A DNA stretch of 64,000 bases from Ga0077555 sp041397775 (GTDB lineage: Bacteria; Pseudomonadota; Alphaproteobacteria; Rhizobiales; Hyphomicrobiaceae): assembly GCA_041397775.1 (NCBI GenBank), contig JAWKWB010000005.1:372001-436000 (forward strand). Direction: 5' to 3'. The position numbers were made by a program, and so were the translations under genes. The notes under the pieces are model-generated. The model ran no database searches, was not told the DNA's origin, and was given only the letters and a program-made list of their open reading frames with translations. Of the stretch, positions 36,278 through 44,600 are shown piece after piece. Positions within the stretch are counted from its first letter, which is position 1; every line of letters starts with the position of its first letter.

Positions 36278-36827
36278 CGTCGATACTCCCAACCATGCCA
36301 CCGCGGCACGGCCTCGTCGTTGGCGCTGATGTTCGCCCCGCCTCGGCCCACTCTGCGCCGTCCGGCGCGCCCGAGCCAAGGAGCGTGTTGACCGTTCCGC
36401 GCTCCGCGCATGCCCGCAAGGGCACACATAGGAACGCACCGAACGAGTGTTCCGGTTCCGACATTTGCATCCCCTTGCAGTTCGTCCGCATGCAAATGTC
36501 GGAACCCAAAGGGACACTCAGAACCAATTGCTTCTCGTGTCGCGCATCTGACGTTTGGCACCCGCCAGCAGCTGGGTCCGCGACCAAACGTCAGATGCAA
36601 AAGCTACACTAGCGTATACCCCTGTTATCCTTAATCAGTGCCCAATGCAGATGCACTAAGTGTGGCAGAATAGCTTCTCGACAAGAAAAATTCGACAACG
36701 GAGTACCGATTCTTCGCCGCCTGCATGCCCGCAGTCGCACATGAACATCGTTTCCATTTGTTTCAGTTCCTTACGGCCATCGCCGCAAGAACCACATGCG
36801 CGCAAGACACGCCCTCTGCCCCAGACC
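36278..36827. other. Intergenic region containing repeat copy 3
   Basis: 550 bp. Positions 36278-36445 are upstream of the coiled-coil gene. Positions 36446-36612 are the composite repeat. Positions 36613-36827 are AT-richer and lie past the stop of the SRAP gene, with no convincing gene. Frames crossing the repeat are artefacts. Confidence 0.6.
36446..36612. repeat. Composite palindromic repeat, copy 3 (arm B inverted)
   Basis: Arm A (about 36446-36518) begins AGTGTTCCGGTTCCGAC and returns as GTCGGAACC ... GGGACACT. Arm B (about 36534-36612) ends ATGCAAAAGCTACACTAG, which is the reverse complement of the CTAGTGTAGCTTTTGCAT that begins arm B in the other copies, so this module is flipped. 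Its left end (CGTGTCGCGCATCTG) has lost the CTAG. The spacer differs from the other copies. Confidence 0.88.
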
Positions 36828-37508
36828 TCACAGGAGGCGATCGCCGATGCCCTCCCACAGCTCGGGCCCCTCGTTGCGCGCGTTGCTGACACGGCGGCTG
36901 ACCGTCACGATCTCCAGCAGATCCTCGGGCGCAGGCGCCAGCAGATCGAGCACCGCCACAGCCGAGCCGGAACGGCAATCGAGCCACAGGTCGAAATGCT
37001 CGGGCGCCAGGATCACCGGCATCCGGTCGTGGACGGACGCGACGGCCCGGTTCGCAGCCGTGGTCAGGATCGCCATAGTCTCGATCTCGCTGCCGTCGGC
37101 TCCCACCCAGTGCTCCCACAGGCCCGCCATGCCCATCAGGGCCGTGCCCGGCCGCCGGATCAGATGCGGCGTCTTGGCCCCCGGCGCGCCCGTCCACTCG
37201 TAGAAGCCGTTGGTCGGCACCAGGCAGCGCCGATGGCGGATCGCGCCGCGAAACGACGGCTTTTCCGTCACCGTCTCGGCCCGTGCGTTGATGATCATGG
37301 AAAGCTTCGTGGGATCCTTGACCCACGATGGAACGAGCCCCCATCGCACCAGATGGAATTCCCGTTCGCCCCGCGCATCCGCCCTCACGATGCCGACGGC
37401 CTGGGACGGCGCAATGTTGTAGCGGGGTGGAAAGTCCGGCACCCCGGCGAGCGCGAAGTACGAGCGCACCGCCTCGGGCGGGGAGGTCAGGCTATAGCGG
37501 GAGCACAT
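36828..37508 (-). CDS. SOS response-associated peptidase (SRAP/YedK/HMCES family)
   Basis: The 226-residue protein binds abasic sites in single-stranded DNA by a covalent link through Cys2 and so protects forks. The start is set at the ATG at 37508 because the active Cys must directly follow the initiator Met (MCSRYSLTS). YNIAPSQAV, WGLVPSWVKD, INARAETVTEKPSF, RRCLVPTNGFYEW (with catalytic Glu) and HDRMPVIL (with catalytic His) are all present. A weak SOS-like direct repeat is noted upstream but not called. Confidence 0.95.
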   Translation of the reverse strand: MCSRYSLTSPPEAVRSYFALAGVPDFPPRYNIAPSQAVGIVRADARGEREFHLVRWGLVPSWVKDPTKLSMIINARAETVTEKPSFRGAIRHRRCLVPTNGFYEWTGAPGAKTPHLIRRPGTALMGMAGLWEHWVGADGSEIETMAILTTAANRAVASVHDRMPVILAPEHFDLWLDCRSGSAVAVLDLLAPAPEDLLEIVTVSRRVSNARNEGPELWEGIGDRLL

Positions 37509-37594
37509 CGGGCAACACTCGCTTCGGTTCGCTGTCGGCTCGTGCAATATGCTGGCAGGATTTCACCAGCACACAACCCCGGAGCCGTCGCCGC

Positions 37595-38044
37595 ATGCCC
37601 CAAGGACCGGCCGCCACCACCTCCCAGCACTGGCCGAAATGTGGGGCCAGCGCCGTCATCCTCAAGGGCGGCCACGTCTTGTTGATCGTGCGCGGCAAGG
37701 GCGACTACGCCGGCAAGTGGAGCCTGCCGGGCGGCCATGTCGAGCCGGGCGAGCCGGCCCGTGCCGCAGCCCTGCGGGAAGTCCGGGAGGAAACCTGCAT
37801 CGAGGCGGAGATCACCGGGCCCCTCGATGTTCATGACGTCATCATCCATGCGCCCGACGGGACGCTCGCCACGCACTATGTCCTCGCCGTCTACGTCGGC
37901 CGCTGGCTCGCCGGTGAGCCGCGCGCGGCGACAGACAGCCGCGACGCCCGCTTCGTGCCGGTGGATGAACTGGACGGCATCGATCTCACGGAGGGCACGC
38001 GCGGCTTGATCGCGCGCGCAGTGGCGCTCGCTGCCCCCCGCTGA
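37595..38044 (+). CDS. Nudix hydrolase
   Basis: This 149-residue Nudix protein starts at the ATG at 37595. The Nudix box spans about residues 46-68: GGHVEPGE, then REVREET with the metal-binding glutamates in place. The opening CGASAVILKGGHVLLIVRG and the last hydrophobic helix fit NDP-sugar or ADP-ribose pyrophosphatase-like members. Substrate cannot be told. It is divergent from the SRAP gene, with 86 bp between them. Confidence 0.9.
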   Translation: MPQGPAATTSQHWPKCGASAVILKGGHVLLIVRGKGDYAGKWSLPGGHVEPGEPARAAALREVREETCIEAEITGPLDVHDVIIHAPDGTLATHYVLAVYVGRWLAGEPRAATDSRDARFVPVDELDGIDLTEGTRGLIARAVALAAPR

Positions 38045-38089
38045 AATGTCCCGCCACCTCGCACTTGAACCACAGGAGCACCCAGCCCA

Positions 38090-38929
38090 ATGGCCACTCC
38101 CACGTCGTCCGCCATGCTGCCCGAACTCGCCGAGGCCGATGCCCCGCCGCACATCGCAGCCATCTACCGCGAAATGCGCGAGACGACGGCAGCACCGATG
38201 GTTGCACTGATCTGGCGCCATCTGGCGACGTTTCCAGGTGTCATCGAGGAGTTCTGGGCGGCCGTCGGTCCGCTCTTTCGCGCCGGCCTCGTACAACAGA
38301 CGGCCTGGGACGGCGCGCGCGATGCCGTTACCGCCGCCCCTGCTTCCGTGACACCAGCCGCGCTGGCCGCTGCCGGCATCCCGGCCGAGGGACAGGCGGC
38401 CTACCTGCGTGTTCTGCAAGCCTACAATCGCGTCAACCCCATCAACTTCATGGTCGTCGCCCTGCTGTTGCATCGCCTCGATTATCAGGGCCCGCCGCGC
38501 ACGACGCTCGACACGACCGGCACCTGGCAGCCCTTGCCCCCCCTTGGCGACATCGCACCCATGGCGCCGGTCGCCGCGCTCGCCGGCGCACCGCGCCGCA
38601 TTGTCGATGCCCTGTGCGCAGATCCGAGCGTCGACCGGTCGACCGTCGTGCCGTCCCTCTACCGGCATCTCACCGGCTGGCCCGCGCTCTACCCGGCAAT
38701 CCACACCGCGCTCGCCCCGCGCTTCGCCTCGGGTGAAATTCTCGCTCAGATGGATGCGGTGCGCTGCGTGCTGCGCGCTCATGCCGCCAGGCTGGGCGAC
38801 GGCATCGGTCCCCTGCACCGCCTGGCCGAGGTCGCCGATGTCCGCGCGGCCTTCAAGCGCTTCTCGTCGCTGATCCCGGAAATGGTCGTGGTCGGCACGC
38901 TGCTCGAACGCGGCATGCGCGGCACCTGA
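38090..38929 (+). CDS. DehI-like (group I haloacid dehalogenase family) protein
   Basis: The 279-residue, largely helical protein contains ADAPPHIAAIYREMRETTAA and then MVALIWRHLATFPGVIEEFW, which resembles the first repeat of DehI, the D,L-2-haloacid dehalogenase fold built of two related halves. NPINFMVVALLLHRL and PSLYRHLTGWPALYPAIHTA look like the second half. DehI acts without a covalent enzyme-substrate intermediate. Many family members have no proven dehalogenase activity. AGGAG lies about 11 bp before the ATG. It follows the Nudix gene by 45 bp. Confidence 0.7.
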   Translation: MATPTSSAMLPELAEADAPPHIAAIYREMRETTAAPMVALIWRHLATFPGVIEEFWAAVGPLFRAGLVQQTAWDGARDAVTAAPASVTPAALAAAGIPAEGQAAYLRVLQAYNRVNPINFMVVALLLHRLDYQGPPRTTLDTTGTWQPLPPLGDIAPMAPVAALAGAPRRIVDALCADPSVDRSTVVPSLYRHLTGWPALYPAIHTALAPRFASGEILAQMDAVRCVLRAHAARLGDGIGPLHRLAEVADVRAAFKRFSSLIPEMVVVGTLLERGMRGT

Positions 38930-38944
38930 GCCCACGCGCCCCTT

Positions 38945-39859
38945 TCACGCGACGGCGTCGGGCTGGGCCTTCGCTTCGGCTGGTTCCGGCCCGGCCTCGT
39001 CATCCCCGGCGGGGCTGTCGTCCGTGGGTCCGGCGAGACGCTGGAGGATCTCTTCGGTCAGCCGCCGCACCGCTCCCCCGACTTCGCCGGGATACTTGGC
39101 GGCATACGAGCGCTCTTCCAGGCTGAAACGGGCGGCGTGCTGGAAGGCGTTGAGGCGGGGCAAGGCCTGCGTGAAGCAGCGATTGTCGGCGTTTGCCACC
39201 AGCCACCGATGGTATTCCTCGTCGCTGGGCGATCCCGTCTCCTTCATGTTGACGAGAACGCCGAGATTTTCGGCGAAGCCCATCTCGGGATTGAGGGCCT
39301 TGAAGCGGCGGAAGACATCGAGCCCGCACACGGAGATGTAGTCGGGCTTCGTCGGGGAAACGTGGAAATCCGCCTCCCGCAGCCAGCTTTCGGTGAGGAT
39401 GGAAAGGCCCGGCGGGCAATCGATCAGCACCACGTCGAACACGTCGCGCGCCTTGGCCAGCAATGACGCGATGGCCGACCGCAAGCGGCCATGCAGTGCG
39501 TCCTTCGACACCTCCCGCTCGAACAGCGTGAGCTGCATGTCGCTGGGCAGGAGGTAGACGCTGCGGGCCTCGTCGATGTCGGACACGCCCCCCACGATGA
39601 AGTCCGTCCATTCGGCGGCCACGTCGCGCAGCACCGTCGCCACGAGATAATCGACGATCGTGCGGCCCTCGTCCTGCAGCTTTCTCAGGCTGGGCACCGA
39701 CATCATCATCGCGCTGACACTGGCCTGCGCGTCGCTGTCGATGACCAGGACATTCTTGCCGTGGAAGCGGGAGAGCGTCTCGGCGACCGCCAGCACCAGC
39801 GTCGACTTGCCGACGCCGCCCTTGGTGTTCATCACCGCAATCGTGTTACGCGCTGCCAC
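38945..39859 (-). CDS. ParA/MinD-type ATPase (orphan)
   Basis: The 304-residue P-loop ATPase has a deviant Walker A motif (MNTKGGVGKSTLVLAVAE, residues 10-27), switch I region IDSDAQASVS, and Walker B VFDVVLIDCPPGLS. It starts at a GTG (39859) preceded by GGGGAGGGGAC. An ATG nine codons in is possible. The last 35 residues are acidic and low-complexity. ParA-type proteins position cargo on the nucleoid. No parB or cargo gene adjoins it, so this is probably a chromosomal orphan placing some other complex. Confidence 0.9.
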   Translation of the reverse strand: MAARNTIAVMNTKGGVGKSTLVLAVAETLSRFHGKNVLVIDSDAQASVSAMMMSVPSLRKLQDEGRTIVDYLVATVLRDVAAEWTDFIVGGVSDIDEARSVYLLPSDMQLTLFEREVSKDALHGRLRSAIASLLAKARDVFDVVLIDCPPGLSILTESWLREADFHVSPTKPDYISVCGLDVFRRFKALNPEMGFAENLGVLVNMKETGSPSDEEYHRWLVANADNRCFTQALPRLNAFQHAARFSLEERSYAAKYPGEVGGAVRRLTEEILQRLAGPTDDSPAGDDEAGPEPAEAKAQPDAVA

Positions 39860-39942
39860 CGTCCCCTCCCCCGGCCCACCGTCAAGGCGGCAGACCGACC
39901 ACGCCGCACGGGGACTGGCCCACGCGGCGCGGCAACGCCCCC

Positions 39943-40761
39943 TTACTTGCCCTGGAACTGCGGCTTGCGCTTCTCCATGAAGGCGCGGCGGCCCTCGATG
40001 TAGTCCTGGCTGTCGAAGCACGCCTGCACCATGGCATCGAGCCTGGCGTGATCGCGCTCGGCCGAGGGGCGGCCCAACTCGCGCGCCACCGCCTTGATCG
40101 TGGCGATCGTCAGCGGGGCATTCTCGCTGATCTGGCCGGTCATGGTCGCCATCTTGGCGTCGAGCTCGGCATCGGGAACCATCTCGTTGATCAGTCCCAT
40201 GGCCAGCGCTTCCGGCGCGGAATACTGGCGTGCCGTGTAGAACATCTCCATCGCCCGCGAGACGCCGACGATCTCGGCTAGCCGCTTCACGCCGGGATAG
40301 CCGTAGCCCAGCCCCAGGCGCGCGGCGGGAATGCCGAACTTGGAGGTGTCGGTGGCCACGCGCACGTCGCAGCACACCGCCAGGTTGGCGCCGCCGCCGA
40401 TGCAATAGCCCTGGATGCGCGCGATGGTGGGCTTGGGGAAGTTGTAGAGCGTCTCGTAGGCCTTGATCGACGTGTTGCCGTACTTGGCGACCGATTCCGG
40501 CGTCGAGCGCGTCTGCTCGAACTTCGAGATGTCCGCACCCGACACGAATGCCTTGCCGCCCGCGCCCGTCACCACCAGCACGCGCAGGCCGGGATCCTTC
40601 GCGTAATCCTCCAGAAGCCCGATCATGCGCTCCCACATGTCGAGCGATACGGCGTTCATCTTCTTGGGATTGTTGAAGGTGATGTAGCCCACGCCGCCTT
40701 CACGGCGGGCCTGCAGCTTTTCCTCGGTCGTCAACTCTCGCTCGGGCGCGGCAGCGGTCAT
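39943..40761 (-). CDS. Enoyl-CoA hydratase/isomerase family protein
   Basis: This 272-residue crotonase-fold protein starts at the ATG at 40761, with AAAGGACG upstream. A GTG 36 bp further out is the alternative. The oxyanion-hole segments GKAFVSGADISKFEQ (about residues 68-82) and YCIGGGANLAVCCDVRVA (about 118-135) are intact. The C terminus has the common DYIEGRRAFMEKRKPQF ending. Specific acyl-CoA substrate not predicted. It is separate from the paa cluster. Confidence 0.93.
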   Translation of the reverse strand: MTAAAPERELTTEEKLQARREGGVGYITFNNPKKMNAVSLDMWERMIGLLEDYAKDPGLRVLVVTGAGGKAFVSGADISKFEQTRSTPESVAKYGNTSIKAYETLYNFPKPTIARIQGYCIGGGANLAVCCDVRVATDTSKFGIPAARLGLGYGYPGVKRLAEIVGVSRAMEMFYTARQYSAPEALAMGLINEMVPDAELDAKMATMTGQISENAPLTIATIKAVARELGRPSAERDHARLDAMVQACFDSQDYIEGRRAFMEKRKPQFQGK

Positions 40762-40911
40762 GGGGTCGTCCTTTTTCGGGATGGATTTCGCCTTCACCTG
40801 TAATCCGACTGGCGCGCGGGCGCAAACATCCCCACGAAGGTCGCCGGCGCCGCAACGCGTTTGCCGCTCGCATGCGACCAGGGGCTGGTGAGCGACGCCT
40901 TGCCGGTTGCC

Positions 40912-41661
40912 TCACGCCGGCGCATGCGCCCTCAGGAAGGTGCGGATGTGGCGCACGGCCAGCGGCACGCGCTCCTTCGGCTCCTTCCAGGGATAGAGGC
41001 TCACTTGCGCATTCGGCGCCAGCATCGCCGACTCCATGGCCACCGCATAAGGGTGCGCGGGAATGTCGTCCGGCAACACCAGGATCGGCGTCCGGCAGGA
41101 CTTTGCGAAGTCGCGCGTCACCGTAAACACGAAGTCGGCGCGCTTCGTGTACATGTTGGTGAGGAACTGCTCCACCATGGTCATGGTGATCTCGGGCCGC
41201 CGCGCCACGAGCGCAGGTCCCCAGCCCTTCATGTTGTTCTGGAAGAACTGGTCGGGCATCTCCGGCCGGTGCCCGCTCGGCTGCGTGATGACGGCTGCGA
41301 TGACGCGATCCGGCGCGCGCTGCAGCAGGTTCCAGATGAACGGCCCGCCGATGCAGAATCCCAGCACCATGAAGCGGTCGATGCCCAGGTGATCCATCAG
41401 CGCCAGTTGATCGTCCGTATGGCTGTCCCACGGCCGGTCGACCTCGACGGGACCCGACGATTGCCCGCCGCTGGCATTGCGCAGGTCGAGTGCGACGCAC
41501 CGGTGCCGGTCGGAAAACTCCCGCATCGGATCGAACGGCGCCCCCTCCGACAGGTACGCCATCGTGGCATTGAGACCGCCACCGGGAATGACCAGCAGCG
41601 GCACACCCGCCCCCGCTTCCTGGTAGTGAATGCGCGTCGCACCGTTCTCGAAGATGGGCAT
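40912..41661 (-). CDS. Alpha/beta hydrolase with Cys at the nucleophile position
   Basis: The 249-residue alpha/beta hydrolase starts at the ATG at 41661 with AGGAGG 5 bp upstream. VIPGGGLNATMAY gives the oxyanion loop. The nucleophile elbow is MVLGFCIGGPF, with Cys103 where most relatives have Ser. Cys at this place is known from dienelactone hydrolase. ILVLPDDIPAHP gives the acid region. It is cytoplasmic. Substrate unknown. Confidence 0.85.
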   Translation of the reverse strand: MPIFENGATRIHYQEAGAGVPLLVIPGGGLNATMAYLSEGAPFDPMREFSDRHRCVALDLRNASGGQSSGPVEVDRPWDSHTDDQLALMDHLGIDRFMVLGFCIGGPFIWNLLQRAPDRVIAAVITQPSGHRPEMPDQFFQNNMKGWGPALVARRPEITMTMVEQFLTNMYTKRADFVFTVTRDFAKSCRTPILVLPDDIPAHPYAVAMESAMLAPNAQVSLYPWKEPKERVPLAVRHIRTFLRAHAPA

Positions 41662-41928
41662 CGTGTCCTCCTGCAGCGACGGCTGACAGCTTCGTCGCGA
41701 TCATGGTTTTCGCCGACTATAGACGGCCATGGCGACCACCCCAATCCGCAGCTTTTTTCGCACACCTGTGCATAATCGGCCGCACACGCGAAGTTTATGC
41801 GGGCGAATGGCCACAAAACGCCCCCCGAGCCTTGTCCCCCCGCGCTGCAATCGCTTAGGTACGAAGCGGCGGGTGGATACGGCCACCATTGTCGAGGTTT
41901 GGCCGTGCGACGATTTCGGAGGGGAACG

Positions 41929-42842
41929 ATGAACCTTGCGCGCAGAGCCATGCTCACGGCCCTGATGGCTGCGACGGCGATACCGCTGGCGCGAACCGAG
42001 GCCAGCGCGCAGTCCGGCTGGTCGGGTGGCGCTCCTGTGTTCCAGAGCGACGTCGAGCGGCGCAACCGCGAGGCCGAGGCTCGCCGTGCCGAGCGGGCCA
42101 AGGCGAGCCCCACCGTCTATCCGCGCTTCATGCAAGGCGGCGAGAAGCCGGAGATCGCACCGGAAAAGCCCCGGTCGTCTATCTCGACAAGAACGAGGCG
42201 CCGGGCACCATCATCGTCGATACCAGCGGCCGCAAGCTGTACTACGTGCTGCCCGGCCAGCGCGCCTATGCCTATCCGATTTCCGTCGGCCGCGACGGCT
42301 TCACGTGGACGGGCACGGAGAAGATCAGCCGCGTCGCCTCCTGGCCGACCTGGACGCCACCGCCCGAGATGCGCCAGCGCCAGAAGGGACTGCCCGTCAC
42401 GGTCACCGGCGGTCTCATCAATCCGCTGGGCGCCCGTGCACTCTATCTCGGCAATACGATCTACCGCATCCACGGCACCAACAATCCCCGCTCCATCGGT
42501 CGCGCCTCCTCGTCGGGCTGCTTCCGCATGATGAACCAGCACGTCATCCACCTCTCGACCATTGCGCCCATCGGCACCACCGTGCGCGTGGTCTCGAGCT
42601 ACTCCGGCGTCAGCACGTCGGCGCCACTGTCGGCCTGGTTTGGCGGCGCGGCGTTCGATGATGCGACGCCCCCCCAGAAGAAGAAGTCGAAAGCCAGGAC
42701 GGTCACGAAGAAACGGCCGGCTGCCCGGAAAATCGCCTCTGCCGATACGCCCGCCGCGAGCGCGTCCGACGACGAGGCGTCTTCCGTATCGATGAAGAAA
42801 GTGGCGACGCGCGTCGCCCGCAGGAAGAAGGCTTCGGAATAG
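41929..42842 (+). pseudogene. L,D-transpeptidase (YkuD/ErfK family), frameshifted
   Basis: The start at 41929 (after GGAGGGGAACG) gives a good export signal (MNLARRAMLTALMAATAIPL) and a basic linker to EIAPEK. The catalytic domain is in the next frame: APVVYLDKNEAPGTIIVDTS, then the YkuD motif IHGTNN with SSGCFRMMN, where His and Cys are catalytic. It ends in a Lys/Arg-rich tail. One added A in the run at 42164-42167 would join the frames as PEKAPVVYLD. The product would crosslink peptidoglycan or anchor envelope proteins. It is either a recent frameshift or a sequencing error, since both halves look conserved. Confidence 0.85.
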
Positions 42843-43020
42843 GCGCGCGTGTCCCGATCACGAAGTCCGTCGCGATCCTCTGCCCGCTAGGCGCGTGGAC
42901 TTCCATTTCCGACGTCATACTCGTGTCTCGATCGCCCCACCACACTGCCTATGTGGTTCGCGGCATGAGCGATCGCCAGCGTGGCACGTGCCACCGTCCC
43001 AGCATGGAGTGTTGCGTCCG

Positions 43021-43695
43021 ATGGACCGCTACACGATCGTTTTCGATCTCGACGGCACGCTCGTGGAAACGGCGCCCGATCTCGTGCGCGCGACGAACCA
43101 TGTCCTCGCGCTGAAGGGCTTGCCGCCGGTCCCCCACGACGCGATCCGCCCGCACATCAGCTTCGGGGCCCGCGCGATGATCACCGAAGGGTTGCGTCTT
43201 CACGGCGCCGCCCTCGACAGTGCCGAAACCGACGATCTCCACGCCCGCTTCCTGGCCTTCTATGGCGAGAACATCGCGGTCGGCAGTCACGTCTTCCCTG
43301 GCCTCGAAACCGCACTCGATGCCCTGGCCGCCGCGGGCGCGCGCCTCGCCGTGTGCACCAACAAGCAGGAACGGCCCTCCCGCCAGCTCCTCGATGCCCT
43401 GGGGCTCACGCGCCGCTTCCAGGCCATCGCCGGGCGCGACACGTTTGCCGTCTTCAAGCCGCATCCCGGCCACCTGACCGGAGCGATCGAGCGCGCCGGC
43501 GGCACGCCCGGCCGGGCGATCATGGTCGGCGACAGCGATACCGACGTGCAGACGGCACGGGCCGCCGGCATCCCCGTGATCGGCGTGCCGTTCGGCTATA
43601 CGGACGTGCCGATGGCCGACCTTGCGCCCGATGCACTCGTCTCCCACTACGACGAGCTCGTGGAGACGGTGAAGCGGCTTGTCCACAGCGACTAG
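43021..43695 (+). CDS. gph: Phosphoglycolate phosphatase-like HAD hydrolase
   Basis: The 224-residue HAD hydrolase has motif I VFDLDGTLVETAPDL, the cap helices of the Gph type, motif II CTNKQERPS, motif III Lys in FKPHPGHL and motif IV MVGDSDTDVQTARAAG. By family it dephosphorylates 2-phosphoglycolate, though related HAD enzymes overlap in substrate. Its stop codon TAG (43693-43695) lies inside the CTAG that begins repeat copy 4. Confidence 0.88.
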   Translation: MDRYTIVFDLDGTLVETAPDLVRATNHVLALKGLPPVPHDAIRPHISFGARAMITEGLRLHGAALDSAETDDLHARFLAFYGENIAVGSHVFPGLETALDALAAAGARLAVCTNKQERPSRQLLDALGLTRRFQAIAGRDTFAVFKPHPGHLTGAIERAGGTPGRAIMVGDSDTDVQTARAAGIPVIGVPFGYTDVPMADLAPDALVSHYDELVETVKRLVHSD

Positions 43696-43860
43696 TGTTC
43701 CGGCTCCGACACTTGGTTCCCCGTGCATCATGCTCTGGACCAAGTGTCGGAGCCAGAAGGAACACAAGCAACACTATGATTCTAGTGTAGCTTTTGCATC
43801 TGACGTTTGGTCATGGTCCCGGCCGCGAGTGGGTACCAAACGTCAGACGCGCTACACTAG
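43692..43860. repeat. Composite palindromic repeat, copy 4 (diverged)
   Basis: Arm A is 43692-43768, the spacer is 43769-43781 and arm B is 43782-43860, the same layout and length as copies 1 and 2. The arm A inner stem is CCGACACTTGG / CCAAGTGTCGG where other copies have CCGACATTTGC / GCAAATGTCGG, so both sides changed together. Arm B ends GCGCTACACTAG at 43860. It overlaps the stop codon of gph. Confidence 0.93.
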
Positions 43861-44054
43861 GCCGTATAGCGGCGGTTCATTCTCGCCACCTCATTCGGCC
43901 ACAATCACCAGCGAAAGACACGTCCGCTGCGGTTGCCCCGCAGGCGTTGACGGGAGCGCGGCGACGGATAGAAGGCCATCGCACGTCCACGCAGAGTAGA
44001 TGCGTCCTGAGCAGCGAACCTGCTGAAACCCTACGGACCCTTAAGGCCATACAG
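43696..44054. other. Intergenic region with repeat copy 4
   Basis: 359 bp. Most of its first half is repeat copy 4 (to 43860). The rest is the upstream region of the small exported-protein gene. No other gene is supported. Confidence 0.55.
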
Positions 44055-44441
44055 ATGATCAAGCACCTCGCCCTCTCGGGGCTTCTTGCTGTGACCCTCG
44101 CCGGCAGCGCCTTCGCACAGGCAACGCCGCCTGCCGAAGCCCCCCAGCAGGCCCCTGCTGCCGCACCGGCGACGCCCGCCACCGAGCCGGCACCGGCCGC
44201 AGCCCCCACGCCAGCACCGGCACCCGCCGAGCAGGCCGCCGCCGTGCCCCAGTCCGCGGACGAATGCCTCAGCGCCGCCGTGCAACTCGTCGAGGCGGCG
44301 GAAGACAAGAAGCTTGCCGACGAGAAGCTCGACAAGATCGACGATCTCCTGACCAAGATGGAGACGCACTGCGACGCCAAGGAATACGATCAGGCCATGG
44401 GCGTGGCCAAGGACATCAAGTCCATCATCGAGACACAGTGA
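44055..44441 (+). CDS. Small exported protein with Pro/Ala-rich linker
   Basis: The 128-residue protein starts at the ATG at 44055. An export signal (KHLALSGLLAVTLAGSAFAQ) is cut after AFA. A low-complexity Ala/Pro stretch of about 45 residues could span periplasm or cell wall. A compact helical C-terminal domain has two Cys (DECLSAAVQL and METHCDAKEYDQAMG) that may form a disulfide. No family recognised. A clear intrinsic terminator follows, so it is a single-gene unit. Confidence 0.82.
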   Translation: MIKHLALSGLLAVTLAGSAFAQATPPAEAPQQAPAAAPATPATEPAPAAAPTPAPAPAEQAAAVPQSADECLSAAVQLVEAAEDKKLADEKLDKIDDLLTKMETHCDAKEYDQAMGVAKDIKSIIETQ

Positions 44442-44467
44442 CGCGCGCAAGCACGGCCGTTCATCGA

Positions 44468-44503
44468 GCAGGGCGTTGGCCATGGTGCCGGCGCCCTGCT
44501 TTA
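44468..44503 (+). terminator. Intrinsic terminator after the small exported-protein gene
   Basis: GCAGGGCG (44468-44475) pairs with CGCCCTGC (44492-44499), with an inner GGC/GCC pairing. It is followed by TTTAT. It lies 27 bp after the stop. Confidence 0.85.
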
Positions 44504-44600
44504 TGACAGCATCACGCATGCGCAGGAAACGGGTCGCTCCCCCCGCAGCAGACACGTAGAAGCCTCCCACACCCGCACCTTGCGGGACCGGAGGTGAGGC

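Noticed and set aside
36613..36827. Possible tRNA or small RNA in the AT-richer stretch
   Set aside because: No cloverleaf or conserved T-loop sequence could be found by eye.
36656..36892. 78-residue minus-strand frame with several Cys
   Set aside because: It overlaps the 3' end of the SRAP gene in another frame, and the composition is not convincing.
37527..37541. GTTC-N7-GCTC as an SOS box for the SRAP gene
   Set aside because: One mismatch in a GC-rich stretch is expected by chance often enough. It lacks the AT-rich promoter context seen at recA.
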